DNA from: Pseudoxanthomonas sp.
GTDB taxonomy: Bacteria; Pseudomonadota; Gammaproteobacteria; Xanthomonadales; Xanthomonadaceae
Reading direction: 5' to 3'
Length of the DNA stretch: 43,491 bases
NCBI GenBank assembly: GCA_017745195.1
Contig: JAGHZW010000088.1
Span: forward strand, 39,056-82,546
Shown here: piece after piece, positions 32,518-41,411 of the stretch
Numbering within the stretch: position 1 is the first letter of the stretch
Layout: every line of letters begins with the position of its first letter
Made by a program: the position numbers and the translations under genes
Notes under the pieces: generated by a model
Databases searched by the model: none
What the model was told of the DNA's origin: nothing
Seen by the model: the letters and a program-made list of their open reading frames with translations, nothing else

Positions 32518-33927
32518 TCAGTTGCCGTAGTACAGCTGGTATTCCAGCGGGTGCGTGGCGGCGCGGAACTTGGTGACTTCCTGCATCTTCAGCGCGATGT
32601 AGCCGTCGATGAAGTCGTCGCTCATCACGCCGCCGGCCTTGAGGAAGTCGCGGTCCGCGTCCAGCGCCTCGAGCGCCTGGTCCAGGCTCGAGCACACCTG
32701 CGGGATCAGCTTCTCTTCTTCCGGCGGCAGGTCGTAAAGATCCTTGTCGCTCGGCGCACCCGGGTCGATCTGGTTCTTGATGCCGTCCAGGCCGGCCATC
32801 ATCAGCGCGGTGAAGGTCAGGTAGCCGGACTGCAGCGGATCGGGGAAGCGGATCTCGATGCGACGCGCCTTCGGGTTGGACACCCACGGAATGCGGCACG
32901 AAGCCGAACGGTTGCGCGCCGAGTAGGCCAGCATCACCGGCGCCTCGAAGCCCGGCACCAGGCGCTTGTAGCTGTTGGTGCCCGAGTTGGTGAAGGCGTT
33001 GATCGCCTTGGCGTGCTTGAAGATGCCGCCGATGTACCACAGCGCCAGCTGCGACAGGCCGCCGTAGCCGTCGCCGGAGAACAGGTTCTTGCCGTCCTTG
33101 CCCAGCGACTGGTGCACGTGCATGCCGCTGCCGTTGTCGCCGACGATCGGCTTGGGCATGAAGGTGACGGTCTTGCCGTTGCGGTGGGCGACGTTCTTGA
33201 TGATGTACTTCATGGTCAACAGCTCGTCGGCCTTCTTGACCAGCGTGTTGAACTTGGTGCCGATCTCGCACTGGCCGGCGGTGGCGACTTCGTGGTGGTG
33301 GACCTCGACCTCGATGCCGGCCGTTTCCAGCTCCTTGCACATCTCGGCGCGCAGGTCGTGCAGCGAGTCGTGCGGGGCGACCGGGAAGTAGCCGCCCTTG
33401 ACGCCCGGGCGGTAGCCGGTATTGCCGCTCTCGTACTTGGTGCCGCTGTTCCAGGCCGCTTCCTCCGACTCGATCTCGAAGAAGGTATGGCCCATGTCGT
33501 TGGCGAAGCGCACCGCGTCGAAGATGAAGAATTCCGGCTCCGGACCGAAGAACGCGACGTCGGCGATGCCCAGCGACTTCAGGTAGGCCTCGGCGCGCTT
33601 GGCGATGCCACGCGGGCAGCGGCCGTAGCCCTGCATCGTCGCCGGATCGAGCACGTCGCAGGTCAGGATCAGGGTCGGGTCGGCGGTGAACGGGTCGATC
33701 ACCGCGGTGTCGGCGTCGGGCAGCAGGACCATGTCCGATTCGTTGATGCCCTTCCAGCCGGCGATCGACGAGCCGTCGAACATCTTGCCGTCCTCGAACA
33801 GCGCCGGCTCGACGATGCTGGCGGGGAAGGTCACATGCTGCTGCATGCCCCGCATGTCGACGAACCGCAGATCGACGAACTCGATCTTGTTGTCCTTGAT
33901 GAGCTTCTCAACGTTTTCCACGGACAT
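32518..33927 (-). CDS. glnA: type I glutamine synthetase
   Basis: 469 residues, the standard length of dodecameric GSI; ATP-dependent synthesis of glutamine from glutamate and ammonium. Motifs are [25 protein letters not shown], and the adenylylation loop DLYDLPPEE with Tyr398 (Tyr397 in enteric numbering), indicating the GSI-beta type controlled by GlnE. ATG at 33927 has GAGG about 10 nt upstream. A sigma-54 promoter and two NtrC-like sites precede it. It is the first gene of the glnA-glnK-amtB series. Confidence 0.98.
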   Translation of the reverse strand: MSVENVEKLIKDNKIEFVDLRFVDMRGMQQHVTFPASIVEPALFEDGKMFDGSSIAGWKGINESDMVLLPDADTAVIDPFTADPTLILTCDVLDPATMQGYGRCPRGIAKRAEAYLKSLGIADVAFFGPEPEFFIFDAVRFANDMGHTFFEIESEEAAWNSGTKYESGNTGYRPGVKGGYFPVAPHDSLHDLRAEMCKELETAGIEVEVHHHEVATAGQCEIGTKFNTLVKKADELLTMKYIIKNVAHRNGKTVTFMPKPIVGDNGSGMHVHQSLGKDGKNLFSGDGYGGLSQLALWYIGGIFKHAKAINAFTNSGTNSYKRLVPGFEAPVMLAYSARNRSASCRIPWVSNPKARRIEIRFPDPLQSGYLTFTALMMAGLDGIKNQIDPGAPSDKDLYDLPPEEEKLIPQVCSSLDQALEALDADRDFLKAGGVMSDDFIDGYIALKMQEVTKFRAATHPLEYQLYYGN

Positions 33928-33964
33928 CGCTTGCAACCTCGGGGTTGATGGGTACGGATGCCCT

Positions 33965-33981
33965 AGCAGGGCCCGTGCCAA
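33965..33981 (-). promoter_or_regulatory. sigma-54 promoter of glnA
   Basis: On the minus strand TTGGCACGGGCCCTGCT matches the RpoN consensus (TGGCACG, four bases, TTGCT) with one mismatch in the -12 element (C for T). GG and GC are correctly spaced. The predicted start of transcription is near 33954, about 27 nt before the glnA ATG. Confidence 0.8.
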
Positions 33982-34040
33982 CTTGTGACAGCCGTCAACC
34001 CGTTGATTTCACAGGGGTGCTGATGATCCTCGGCCCCGGC

Positions 34041-34055
34041 GCACCAATTGGGTGA
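34041..34055 (-). promoter_or_regulatory. NtrC-like site 1 upstream of glnA
   Basis: GCACCAATTGGGTGA (plus-strand reading) has GCACC and GGTG arms spaced as in the NtrC consensus, with one terminal mismatch. It lies about 60-90 nt upstream of the sigma-54 promoter, suitable for an enhancer. Confidence 0.65.
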
Positions 34056-34075
34056 TTCATCGTGGTGCACGCGTT

Positions 34076-34090
34076 GAACCATTTTGGTGC
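34076..34090 (-). promoter_or_regulatory. NtrC-like site 2 upstream of glnA
   Basis: GAACCATTTTGGTGC (plus-strand reading) differs from the palindromic NtrC site at one position in the left arm. The centres of sites 1 and 2 are 35 bp apart. It ends 27 nt before the divergent uppP start codon, so NtrC binding could also affect uppP. Confidence 0.65.
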
Positions 34091-34117
34091 AGGACGGGCC
34101 CGGAAGGCCGTTCGCTT

Positions 34118-34948
34118 ATGCTGTGGGCCCGTTCCCGCCTGGCCTCCCATCCCGTGTCCGACCTGCTTTCCGCCCTGCTGCTGGGCATCCTCGAAGGGCT
34201 GACCGAGTTCCTGCCGATCTCCAGCACCGGGCACCTGCTGATCGCCCAGCACTGGCTCGGCGCACGCTCGGACTTCTTCAACATCGTCATCCAGGCCGGC
34301 GCGATCCTGGCCGTGACCCTGGCCTTCCGCGGCCGTCTGTGGGAGCTGGCCACGCAGCTGCACGTGCCGGCCAACCGCGACTACGCGGCCAAGATCGCCG
34401 TGGCCTTCCTGGTCACCGCGCTGGTCGGGCTGCCGGTGCGGATGGCCGGCTGGGAGCTGCCGGAAACGGTGACCCCGGTGGCCTGGGCGCTGCTGCTCGG
34501 TGGCGTGTGGATGCTGGTGGCCGAGCACTACGCCGAAAAGCGCGGCGACGTCGCCACCGTGACCTGGAAGGTGGCGGTGCTGGTCGGCCTGGCCCAGGTG
34601 GTGGCGGGCGTGTTCCCCGGCACCTCGCGTTCGGCCGCGGCGATCTTCCTGGCGATGCTGGCCGGCACCAGCCGGCGCGCCTCGGCGGCCGAGTTCGTGT
34701 TCCTGGTCGGCATCCCGACCATGTTCGCCGCCAGCGGCTTCGCCTTCCTGGAACTGGCCAAGGACGGCAGGCTCGGCGGCGAGAACTGGAGCTCGGTCGC
34801 CGTTGCCTTCGCCGCCGCGGCGATCACCGGTTTCGTGGTGGTGCGCTGGCTGATGGGATACATCAAGGCGCACCGCTTCACCGGCTTCGCGATCTACCGG
34901 ATCATCCTGGGCCTGCTGCTGCTGGCACTGATGCCCGCCGGCGCCTGA
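34118..34948 (+). CDS. uppP: undecaprenyl-diphosphate phosphatase
   Basis: 276 residues from ATG 34118, with GGAAGG about 10 nt upstream; a GTG at 34154 (VSDLLSALL) is an alternative closer to many homologues. UppP removes a phosphate from undecaprenyl pyrophosphate at the periplasmic face of the inner membrane to recycle the lipid carrier of peptidoglycan, and gives bacitracin resistance. Signature motifs are EGLTEFLPISSTGHL (first BacA motif) and VFPGTSRSAAA (PGxSRS). About eight membrane segments are present. It is divergent from glnA, sharing a promoter region with two NtrC boxes. Confidence 0.95.
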   Translation: MLWARSRLASHPVSDLLSALLLGILEGLTEFLPISSTGHLLIAQHWLGARSDFFNIVIQAGAILAVTLAFRGRLWELATQLHVPANRDYAAKIAVAFLVTALVGLPVRMAGWELPETVTPVAWALLLGGVWMLVAEHYAEKRGDVATVTWKVAVLVGLAQVVAGVFPGTSRSAAAIFLAMLAGTSRRASAAEFVFLVGIPTMFAASGFAFLELAKDGRLGGENWSSVAVAFAAAAITGFVVVRWLMGYIKAHRFTGFAIYRIILGLLLLALMPAGA

Positions 34949-34976
34949 GCCCGTTCCTTCGCGATGCAGCCCTTCA

Positions 34977-34995
34977 CGCCGGGCAAACCCCGGCG
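34977..34995 (+). terminator. small hairpin after uppP
   Basis: CGCCGGG (34977-34983) and CCCGGCG (34989-34995) form a 7-bp stem with a 5-nt loop, 28 nt after the uppP stop. No T-tract follows directly, so termination is uncertain. Confidence 0.4.
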
Positions 34996-35070
34996 GGCGC
35001 ATCCAGCCGTTTGTTCGACACCTGCCGCATTCCAACTGCCGGCCCTGCCGGCACTGTCACGGAGGTTCCG

Positions 35071-35985
35071 ATGAAACTGCCGCAAAGCCGCCGTCCCCTG
35101 CTGCTAGCGTCCGCACTGCTGCCGCTGGTCCTCGCCGCCTGCAACAAGCCCGCCGACACCGGCGCGCCGCCGCCGGGCGAAATGCCGGCCGCCGCCACGC
35201 CCGCCCCGGCCACCACCCCGCCGGAGGGTGCACCGGCCACGGCCACCCCGGACCCGGCCGCGCCGCCACCGATGGACACGCCGGTTTCGGACGTGGCCGC
35301 CCTGCTGCCGACCCACCACTGGCGCTTGACCGCGGCCACCGATGCGCAGGGACAACACATCGCGCCGCTGTTCGTGCGCGCTGATGCGCCGGTGCAGCTG
35401 GACTTCGTCGACAACCGCCTGGCCGTGTCCAACACCTGCAACCGCATGTCCGGCGGCTTCGCCCTGGAAGGCAGCACGCTGACCCTCAGCCCGGTCGCCT
35501 CGACGATGATGGCCTGCGCCGATCCCAAGCTGGCCGCACTGGATGCCGAGTTCGGCAAGCGCCTGGCCGGCGCGCTGGCGGTCGCCGCCACCGCCGGCGA
35601 CACGCCGGAAATGACCCTGACCAACGCCGGCGGCGACCGGATGGTGTTCCAGGGCACGCCGACCGCAGCCACCCGCTTCGGCGGCCCGGGCGAGCGGATC
35701 TTCCTCGAGGTGGGCCCGGAAACGAAGCCGTGCAACCACCCGCTGATCCCGGACAAGCAGTGCCTGCAGGTACGCGAGATCCGCTTCGACGCCAATGGCG
35801 TGCGCTCCGGCGAGCCGGGCCCGTGGCAGAACTTCTTCGACGAGATCGAGGGCTACACGCACCAGCCCGGCGTGCGCAACGTGCTGCGCATCGACCGCTA
35901 CACGCGCAAGAACGTGCCCGCCGACGCCTCGCGTTACGCCTACGTGCTGGACATGGTGGTGGAGTCGGAGCAGGTGAAGCGCTGA
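35071..35985 (+). CDS. META-domain (HslJ-like) lipoprotein with DUF4377
   Basis: 304 residues; GGAGG ends 5 nt before the ATG. The lipobox LAAC places the acylated Cys near residue 23, followed by a Pro/Ala/Thr-rich linker (to about 70). A META/HslJ domain spans about 78-205 (HHWRLTAATDAQGQ, VQLDFVDNRLAVSNTCNRMSGGF, LTLSPVASTMMAC), and a DUF4377-like domain about 215-300 (FLEVGPETKPC...QCLQVREIRFD, EIEGYTHQPGVRNVLRIDRYTRKN). Such lipoproteins are envelope-stress or heat-resistance factors of unclear biochemistry. It lies 122 nt after uppP and ends in a strong terminator. Confidence 0.9.
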   Translation: MKLPQSRRPLLLASALLPLVLAACNKPADTGAPPPGEMPAAATPAPATTPPEGAPATATPDPAAPPPMDTPVSDVAALLPTHHWRLTAATDAQGQHIAPLFVRADAPVQLDFVDNRLAVSNTCNRMSGGFALEGSTLTLSPVASTMMACADPKLAALDAEFGKRLAGALAVAATAGDTPEMTLTNAGGDRMVFQGTPTAATRFGGPGERIFLEVGPETKPCNHPLIPDKQCLQVREIRFDANGVRSGEPGPWQNFFDEIEGYTHQPGVRNVLRIDRYTRKNVPADASRYAYVLDMVVESEQVKR

Positions 35986-36007
35986 CGTCCACATGGCGCT
36001 GCAACAG

Positions 36008-36039
36008 AACGACCGGCCCATGGGCCGGTCGTTTTTTTT
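36008..36039 (+). terminator. strong intrinsic terminator after the META lipoprotein
   Basis: A 26-bp perfect palindrome (36008-36033; core GACCGGCCCATGGGCCGGTC) is followed by a run of eight T (36032-36039). This is a classical Rho-independent terminator, 22 nt after the stop. Confidence 0.95.
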
Positions 36040-36081
36040 GCGTCACGGGTAGCCGCGGCCGTGCGGCGGGATGCGTCCCGG

Positions 36082-36693
36082 TCAGGCCAACGCCGGATTC
36101 AGCGTGTAGGTGCCGTACACCACCGCTTCAGCCAGCACGTGGCCGTGCATCGCACGCTGCACGTCGGCGGCGGTGAAGCGTGCCGGCAGTTCGAGCGCGG
36201 CCACGTCCAGCGCGAACAGGCGGAAGAAATAGCGATGCAGGCGCAGGTCGTTGAACGGCGGATACGGGCCGTCGTAGCCGGAGTAATCGCCACCCATCTG
36301 TGCGTCGCCGGCGAACCAGCCGGTGTAGTCGTTCAGCCCCTGGCGCGCGCCGGGCAGGCCGGGCGGCACCTGCTTGCCCCTGGCGGTGATCCCGTCGCTG
36401 CAGCTGCCGGCGGCGATCGCCCGGGTGTCCGCGGCGATGTCGGCCACGGCCCAGTGCACGAAATCGCCGCGCGTTTGTTCGACCGGGATCTGCAGGTCGT
36501 CGCGGCCGACCGTTTCCGGCACCGTCGGCGCATCCGGATCGATGCACAGCAGCGCGAACGACTTCGTCGCCGCGGGCACGCCGTCCCACGCCAGGTGCGG
36601 ATTGCGATTGGCGGCGAAGCCGTCCGCCTGGCCCATGGCGAACTCGGCCGGAATCGGGCCACGGTGTTGGAAACTGTCGCTCCAGATGTGCAT
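36082..36693 (-). CDS. YbhB/YbcL-family (PEBP-like) protein
   Basis: 203 residues matching phosphatidylethanolamine-binding/Raf-kinase-inhibitor-like proteins: a pocket formed by CIDPDAPT, DFVHWAVADI and YDGPYPPFNDLRLHRYFFRLFALD. Bacterial members are cytoplasmic or periplasmic ligand-binding proteins of unclear role. No signal peptide is visible here. It is 20 nt downstream of the TPR/sulfotransferase-like gene, so co-transcribed. The pocket His (DFVHW) and Asp-Pro-Asp-Ala-Pro motif are intact. Confidence 0.92.
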   Translation of the reverse strand: MHIWSDSFQHRGPIPAEFAMGQADGFAANRNPHLAWDGVPAATKSFALLCIDPDAPTVPETVGRDDLQIPVEQTRGDFVHWAVADIAADTRAIAAGSCSDGITARGKQVPPGLPGARQGLNDYTGWFAGDAQMGGDYSGYDGPYPPFNDLRLHRYFFRLFALDVAALELPARFTAADVQRAMHGHVLAEAVVYGTYTLNPALA

Positions 36694-36713
36694 GGCGGGT
36701 TCCTCGTCCCGGC

Positions 36714-38780
36714 TCAGACGTCAGGGTAGCCCAGCCGCGCCGCTACCGGCGCCAGCCGTGCGAACGGGGCGGCGAGCACGCCGGCATAGGCGCGCCAGCG
36801 ACCGGGCGCCAGGTTGCGCGGTGCCGGAGGCGGCGGCGGCAGCTGGACGCGCAACGCCTGCCCGATCACCTGGGCCAGCGCCTGCGGCGCATCGATCACG
36901 CCGTCCAGGCGCAGCAGCACGTGCGGATACAGGTCGTGCTCGTGCAGGTCGGCCAGCTGCTCCAGCTGCTGCGCCAGCCAGTCGGCGGCGGCGGCCGCGG
37001 TGTCCAGCACCAGCGGCACCGGAGCACCACGGGCCAGCCAGTCCAGCAGCATGTCGCGCGGGTCGCGCACCGCGGCCAGCAGCAGGCCTTCCGGCAGGTG
37101 CGGGCGCAGCGCCAGCAGCAGGGCGTTGTCCCACCAGGTGAGCCAGTCGACGATGTTGCCGTCGGCGATTCCGCGTGCCGGCAGCTGCGCGCGCCACTGC
37201 CCGACCAGCGCCGCCGGATCGCCGGCGCCGGCACGCAGGACGTGTGCCGTCTGCGGCGAGGCGAGCGGGTCGACCGGCGCCTGCGCGCTGTAGCGGTCGC
37301 GGCGCACCGGGCCGCCGGCGGCAGCCAGGGTGTCGAGGATCCGTTCGACGCCGGAGCCGGGCGGGCCCCAGACCAGCAACGGACGGGCCGAACCCGGCGC
37401 CGGCACGGCCAGCGCCGGCCATGGCCCGGCAGGCGCATCGGCCAGCACGGGCCGCTGCAACCGTACGCCCGCGGCGCCGGCATGCAGCGCCAGCCAGTGC
37501 GCGACGGCTTCTTCGTGGCGACCGGTGCGATCGAGCAGGCGGCCGTACCAGCCACGCATGGCCAGGCGGTCGTCTTCCGAGGCCTGCGCGGCGACGGCCA
37601 CGCGGGCGCGCTCGAGCGCGGCGTCCGGATCATGGGCGAGCAGCGACTCGGCGAACAGCTGGCCGGCGACGATGTTCGCCGGCTGCACATCGAGCAGTTG
37701 CCGCGCGAACGCGACCGCGCCGTCGAGATCGCCAGCGCGGTCGCGGGTGAGCATCGCCGCTTCCAGCGCGGCCGGATCACCGGGCATCGCCGCCAGCCAC
37801 TGCTCGAGCACCTGCTCGCTCTCGGCGGTGCCGGGCGTTTCCAGCGCCAGGCGCACCGCCCACAGGTCGCCGGTTTCGCGATGGATGGTCAGCGCGGACT
37901 CGAGCGTGGCCCGGGCATCGTCGCGGTCATCGCGCTCGCGCCACAGGTGCATCAGGCCCTGCAGCACCGCGCGGTCGGGGGCGGTGGCCAGGGCACGGCG
38001 CAGCAGCCTGAGCGCCTCGTCGCCGCGCCCGGCCTGCAGTGCATACAGCCCGGCGATGCGGCGCAGTGCCGGCGTGGCGGTGGCGTCGTCCTCGACCAGC
38101 GGCGCGACCAGGTCGGCCGCCTCGTCCGCACGCCCCTGCGACGCGGCCAGCTGGGCCAGCATCGGCTGCAGTGCACGCGCATCGGGCAGCAATGCGGCGA
38201 CGCGACGGAACGCCTGTTCGGCGAACGCCCAGTGGCGCTTGGCCAGGTAGGCGAACGCCATCACCGAGAGCAGCGAAGGATCGTCACGCAGCTGCGTGCT
38301 GGCCGAGGACGCCAGCGCCAGCGCGCGCTCGGCATCGCCGCGGCGCAGCGCCAGCATCGCTTCCAGCGCGATCAGGCGCGCGTCGTCGGCATCGATCCGC
38401 GCCGCGGTGCGGATCAGCCGTTCGGCTTCATCCAGGTCGCCCTGCGCCAACGCGATCTGCGCCTGCGCGAGGTACGACGGCAGGTGGTTCGGGTCCAGGC
38501 CCAGGCTTTCGCCAAGCGCGACCCGCGCGCCGGCCGGGTCGCGGTCGCGCAGCAGCAGCGCCGCGCGCTCGTAGTGCAGGCCGGCCTCTTCCGGTGCCAG
38601 CAGGATCGCCTGGTCGAGCGCGACCAGGGCCGCGCCCGGGTCGCCGGCACGGGCCAGCGCGGCGGCCAGCGCGCGTTGCGCGGCGGCTTCGTCGGGCGCC
38701 TGCGCCACCCAGCCCTGGGCCAGGGCCAAGGCTTCGTCGACGGCGTTGCGCCGCAGCGCTTCGTGGATCCGTTCCTGCAT
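36714..38780 (-). CDS. TPR protein with degenerate sulfotransferase-like domain
   Basis: 688 residues. Residues 1 to about 440 are tandem TPR helices (for example DPGAALVALDQAILLAPEEAGLHYERA, AEQAFRRVAALLPDARALQPML). Residues about 455-688 resemble the sulfotransferase fold: a P-loop-like VWGPPGSGVERILDTLAAAG in place of the usual G.PRSGTT, an AVRDPRDMLLDWLARG strand-helix as in the second PAPS-binding motif, and a C-terminal region ending RLGYPDV. Because the first motif is altered, enzymatic activity is doubtful. Related TPR-sulfotransferase proteins occur in Xanthomonadaceae. It lies between a YheT-like hydrolase gene (66-nt gap) and the PEBP gene. Confidence 0.82.
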   Translation of the reverse strand: MQERIHEALRRNAVDEALALAQGWVAQAPDEAAAQRALAAALARAGDPGAALVALDQAILLAPEEAGLHYERAALLLRDRDPAGARVALGESLGLDPNHLPSYLAQAQIALAQGDLDEAERLIRTAARIDADDARLIALEAMLALRRGDAERALALASSASTQLRDDPSLLSVMAFAYLAKRHWAFAEQAFRRVAALLPDARALQPMLAQLAASQGRADEAADLVAPLVEDDATATPALRRIAGLYALQAGRGDEALRLLRRALATAPDRAVLQGLMHLWRERDDRDDARATLESALTIHRETGDLWAVRLALETPGTAESEQVLEQWLAAMPGDPAALEAAMLTRDRAGDLDGAVAFARQLLDVQPANIVAGQLFAESLLAHDPDAALERARVAVAAQASEDDRLAMRGWYGRLLDRTGRHEEAVAHWLALHAGAAGVRLQRPVLADAPAGPWPALAVPAPGSARPLLVWGPPGSGVERILDTLAAAGGPVRRDRYSAQAPVDPLASPQTAHVLRAGAGDPAALVGQWRAQLPARGIADGNIVDWLTWWDNALLLALRPHLPEGLLLAAVRDPRDMLLDWLARGAPVPLVLDTAAAAADWLAQQLEQLADLHEHDLYPHVLLRLDGVIDAPQALAQVIGQALRVQLPPPPPAPRNLAPGRWRAYAGVLAAPFARLAPVAARLGYPDV

Positions 38781-38847
38781 GGGGACTTCTACCGGGGGAA
38801 AACCGGCAGTTTACCGCGCCGCCCCTGCCCGCCTCCGGAACGCCGGT

Positions 38848-39843
38848 TCAGCGCGCCGGCAGTGCCCGGCCCAGGCGCTCGGCGACCCAGCGCTCGGCGA
38901 AGCCGTCGCCAGACAGGTTCTCCACAAACGCGCAGTGCCCGCCCCAGCGGGCCACTTCGAGTTCGGCCTGCGCCGGCAACCGCCAGCGGCGGAAGTCATC
39001 GATCGGGATCACCGGGTCGTCCTCGGCCATCAGGATGCTGGCCGGCACGTCCAGCCCGGCCAGCCGCTCGCCGGCGATGGAATAGCTGTCGAAGTAATCC
39101 TCGACCCGCTCGAAGCCGGCGTAGCGCTCGGCCAGCCACGCGGTCAGGCCGCGCATGTCCAGGGCCAGGGTGGCGTCGTCGTAGCGGTGCCGCTCCGGGA
39201 ACAGCGCACGCTTGCGCAGCAGCGAGCTGCGCCACTTGCGGCGGAAGTACCAGTCGTAGATCTGCGGCGCGTGTTCCATGCTGGTCATGGTCGCGGCCGG
39301 ATCGACCAGCGGGCAGACCGCGGCGATGTGGCGCACCGGCAACCCCGCCACCGGCGCCCGCAGCCCCAGGCGCAGCGCGTGGTTGCCGCCCAGCGAATAG
39401 CCGGCCACGACCAGATCGCGCACGCGCAGGCGGCGGACCATGTCGGCCACCGCGTGCACCACTTCGTCCAGGCGATTGGAGTGGAACAGGCCTTCGTTGA
39501 GGTGGTGGGTATCGCCGTGGTCGCGGAAGTTCAGGCGGAACACGTCCAGCCCGTCGGCGAGCAGGCGCGCGGCGGTCAGCCGCATGTAGCCCGATTCGGC
39601 GCTGCCCTCCCAGCCGTGCAGCAGCAGCGCGGTGCCGCGCGGCTCGCGGCCGGGGACGTGGCTGTGCCAGCCCTGCAGGCGCGCGCCATTGCCGCCGTCG
39701 AGGATGTATTCGGTGGTGCTGGCGCCGCTGGCGGCCAGCGCGTGCAGGCCGCGACGCCGGCGCAGGCTGCTCGAACCCAGCACCGATTGCAGGTGTGGAT
39801 TGCGCAGCAGGCGTGGTGGCTGGTAGTCGGAGGCGGTCAGCAT
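38848..39843 (-). CDS. YheT-family alpha/beta hydrolase
   Basis: 331 residues from ATG 39843. The YheT N-terminus is visible (RNPHLQSVLGSSSLRRR). The hydrolase core has LLLHGWEGSAESGYMR, the nucleophile elbow GYSLGGNHALRLG (Ser150), Asp in MAEDDPVIP, and the catalytic His in WGGHCAFVE. Members are putative esterases or lipid hydrolases, physiological substrate unknown. It stands between the PlsC-like acyltransferase gene and the TPR gene on the same strand, a context of lipid metabolism. Confidence 0.93.
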   Translation of the reverse strand: MLTASDYQPPRLLRNPHLQSVLGSSSLRRRRGLHALAASGASTTEYILDGGNGARLQGWHSHVPGREPRGTALLLHGWEGSAESGYMRLTAARLLADGLDVFRLNFRDHGDTHHLNEGLFHSNRLDEVVHAVADMVRRLRVRDLVVAGYSLGGNHALRLGLRAPVAGLPVRHIAAVCPLVDPAATMTSMEHAPQIYDWYFRRKWRSSLLRKRALFPERHRYDDATLALDMRGLTAWLAERYAGFERVEDYFDSYSIAGERLAGLDVPASILMAEDDPVIPIDDFRRWRLPAQAELEVARWGGHCAFVENLSGDGFAERWVAERLGRALPAR

Positions 39844-39923
39844 GGCGATGGCGGCGACGGGCGCCGCCGCCCATTTTGCGCCGCAGCATCCACGGCGCAA
39901 GTGCAGGGCCGGACCGCAGCGTC

Positions 39924-40721
39924 CTACGGCTGTTCCATCGCGGCCACGATCCGCTCGCGCGCCAGTTCGGCGATGCGGCGACGGCCCTCGACGTCGCCCG
40001 GCGCGACCGGCGCGAGGAAGTGCACCTCGGCCACGCGCGGGCGCTCGCCGAGCAGGCGCAGGAAGTTCTGCAGGAAATTCTCCCGCGGCGCGAACGCGAC
40101 CAAGGTCTGGGCGTCGCCGCGATGGCCGTAGCGCAGCGCCACCGGCTGCACCGGCACCTGGGCCTCGACCGCGGCCAGGAAGATCCGCGCGTGGAACGGG
40201 CCCACCGATTCGCCGCCGCGGGTGCGGCCTTCCGGGAACACGCCGACCGACCGGCCCTCGCGCAGCCGCGCGACCATCAGCTCGAGCACGCCAGACAGCG
40301 AGTCGGTGCTGCCGCGCTGGTGGAAGATGGTCTGACCCTGCGCGGCCAGCCAGCCGACCAGCGGCCAGCCGGCGATCTCGCGCTTGGCGACGAAACCCAT
40401 CATCCGCTGGCTGTGCAGGGTCTCGATGTCGATCCAGCTGACGTGGTTGGCCACGAACAGGGTCGCGCCCGGCAGCGGCTTGCCGAAGCGGCGCAGGCGG
40501 AAGCCGAAGATCCACATCAGCCCGGCCGACCAGGCCCGCACCGCGCGGTCGCCCAGCGATTCGTCGCCCCGGCCGATCTTCCGCAGCGGCGGCGCCAGGC
40601 ACAGCAGGGTCAGCGGCAACGGCACCAGCAGGTGCAGCAGCAGCAGCGGCACCCGGTACAGATAACGGAAGAATCGAACGAAACCACCGGAACGGGCGGC
40701 GGGCGTGGGGGAGTGGTCCAT
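39924..40721 (-). CDS. PlsC-like 1-acyl-glycerol-phosphate acyltransferase family protein
   Basis: 265 residues from ATG 40721; an upstream ATG frame would add 30 poorly conserved residues. One or two N-terminal membrane segments (about 22-48) are followed by the acyltransferase block I NHVSWID (His93/Asp98), block II region QRGSTDS, block III FPEGRTRGG and block IV VPVQPVALRY. It would acylate lysophosphatidic acid or a related lysolipid on the inner membrane. With gpsA elsewhere in the window, it fits phospholipid supply. It is 80 nt upstream of the YheT-like gene. Confidence 0.92.
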   Translation of the reverse strand: MDHSPTPAARSGGFVRFFRYLYRVPLLLLHLLVPLPLTLLCLAPPLRKIGRGDESLGDRAVRAWSAGLMWIFGFRLRRFGKPLPGATLFVANHVSWIDIETLHSQRMMGFVAKREIAGWPLVGWLAAQGQTIFHQRGSTDSLSGVLELMVARLREGRSVGVFPEGRTRGGESVGPFHARIFLAAVEAQVPVQPVALRYGHRGDAQTLVAFAPRENFLQNFLRLLGERPRVAEVHFLAPVAPGDVEGRRRIAELARERIVAAMEQP

Positions 40722-40884
40722 GGGCGCGCACGATACCGCGCCGTGGCGCGTCATGGATACCGCGCCGCGCGCCGCGGGACGGTCCGGCGACGCGGAACAT
40801 GCCACGCGCACAGCGACGGTGTAGCAGCGGCCCTGCGAGCTCGCCGGCAGCGACGGCGACGGAACGCGCGCCGGACCGCGTTTC

Positions 40885-41313
40885 CTAGGGCGCCGAAACC
40901 GGCACCACCGCGAGGGTCAGCCGCGAGATGCAGACCGCACGGCCGCGCGTGTCCTCGATCCGGATCTCCCAGACCTGGGTGGTGCGGCCGACATGCAGCG
41001 CGCGCGCCGTGCCGGTGACCGTGCCCTCGCGCACCGCGCGCAGGTGGTTGGCGTTGATCTCCAGACCCACCGCCATCTGTTCGCGCGTGTCCAGGCACAG
41101 GTTGCCGGCGCTGCTGCCCAGGGTTTCGGCCAGCACCACCGACGCACCGCCGTGCAGCAGGCCGTAAGGCTGGCGCGTGCGCGACTCGACCGGCATGGTC
41201 GCGCGCACCCAGTCATCGCCGGCTTCGGTGAAGACGATGCCGAGGTGTTCGATCAGGGTGCCACGGCTGAGCGCGTTGAGTGCGTCGATCGAAACGGGGG
41301 CGCGGAAGACCAT
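40885..41313 (-). CDS. PaaI-type hotdog thioesterase
   Basis: 142 residues. The family pattern is clear: the N-terminal LIEHLGIVFTEAGDDWVRATMPV, the catalytic helix YGLLHGGASVVLAETLGSSAG with Gln/Glu replaced in the usual position by HGG...E, then VGLEINANHLRAVREGTVTGTA and VWEIRIEDTRGRAVCISRLTLAV. Hydrolyses acyl-CoA thioesters, as for 1,4-dihydroxy-2-naphthoyl-CoA or phenylacetyl-CoA relatives; the substrate is open. It is separated from PlsC by 163 nt and from the DUF488 gene by 98 nt. Confidence 0.9.
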   Translation of the reverse strand: MVFRAPVSIDALNALSRGTLIEHLGIVFTEAGDDWVRATMPVESRTRQPYGLLHGGASVVLAETLGSSAGNLCLDTREQMAVGLEINANHLRAVREGTVTGTARALHVGRTTQVWEIRIEDTRGRAVCISRLTLAVVPVSAP

Positions 41314-41411
41314 GCGATGTCCGGGGCCGGGAAGGGATCCGATTATCGCGCGCGGCCCTGCCGGTGGCACCGGTCCCGCGCGACCGCTGGCACGCACGTC
41401 GTCCGGGTCGC

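Noticed and set aside
34061-34070. GTGGTGCAC as a third NtrC site near glnA
   Set aside because: Only one GGTGC arm with no partner at the right spacing; treated as a half-site at best.
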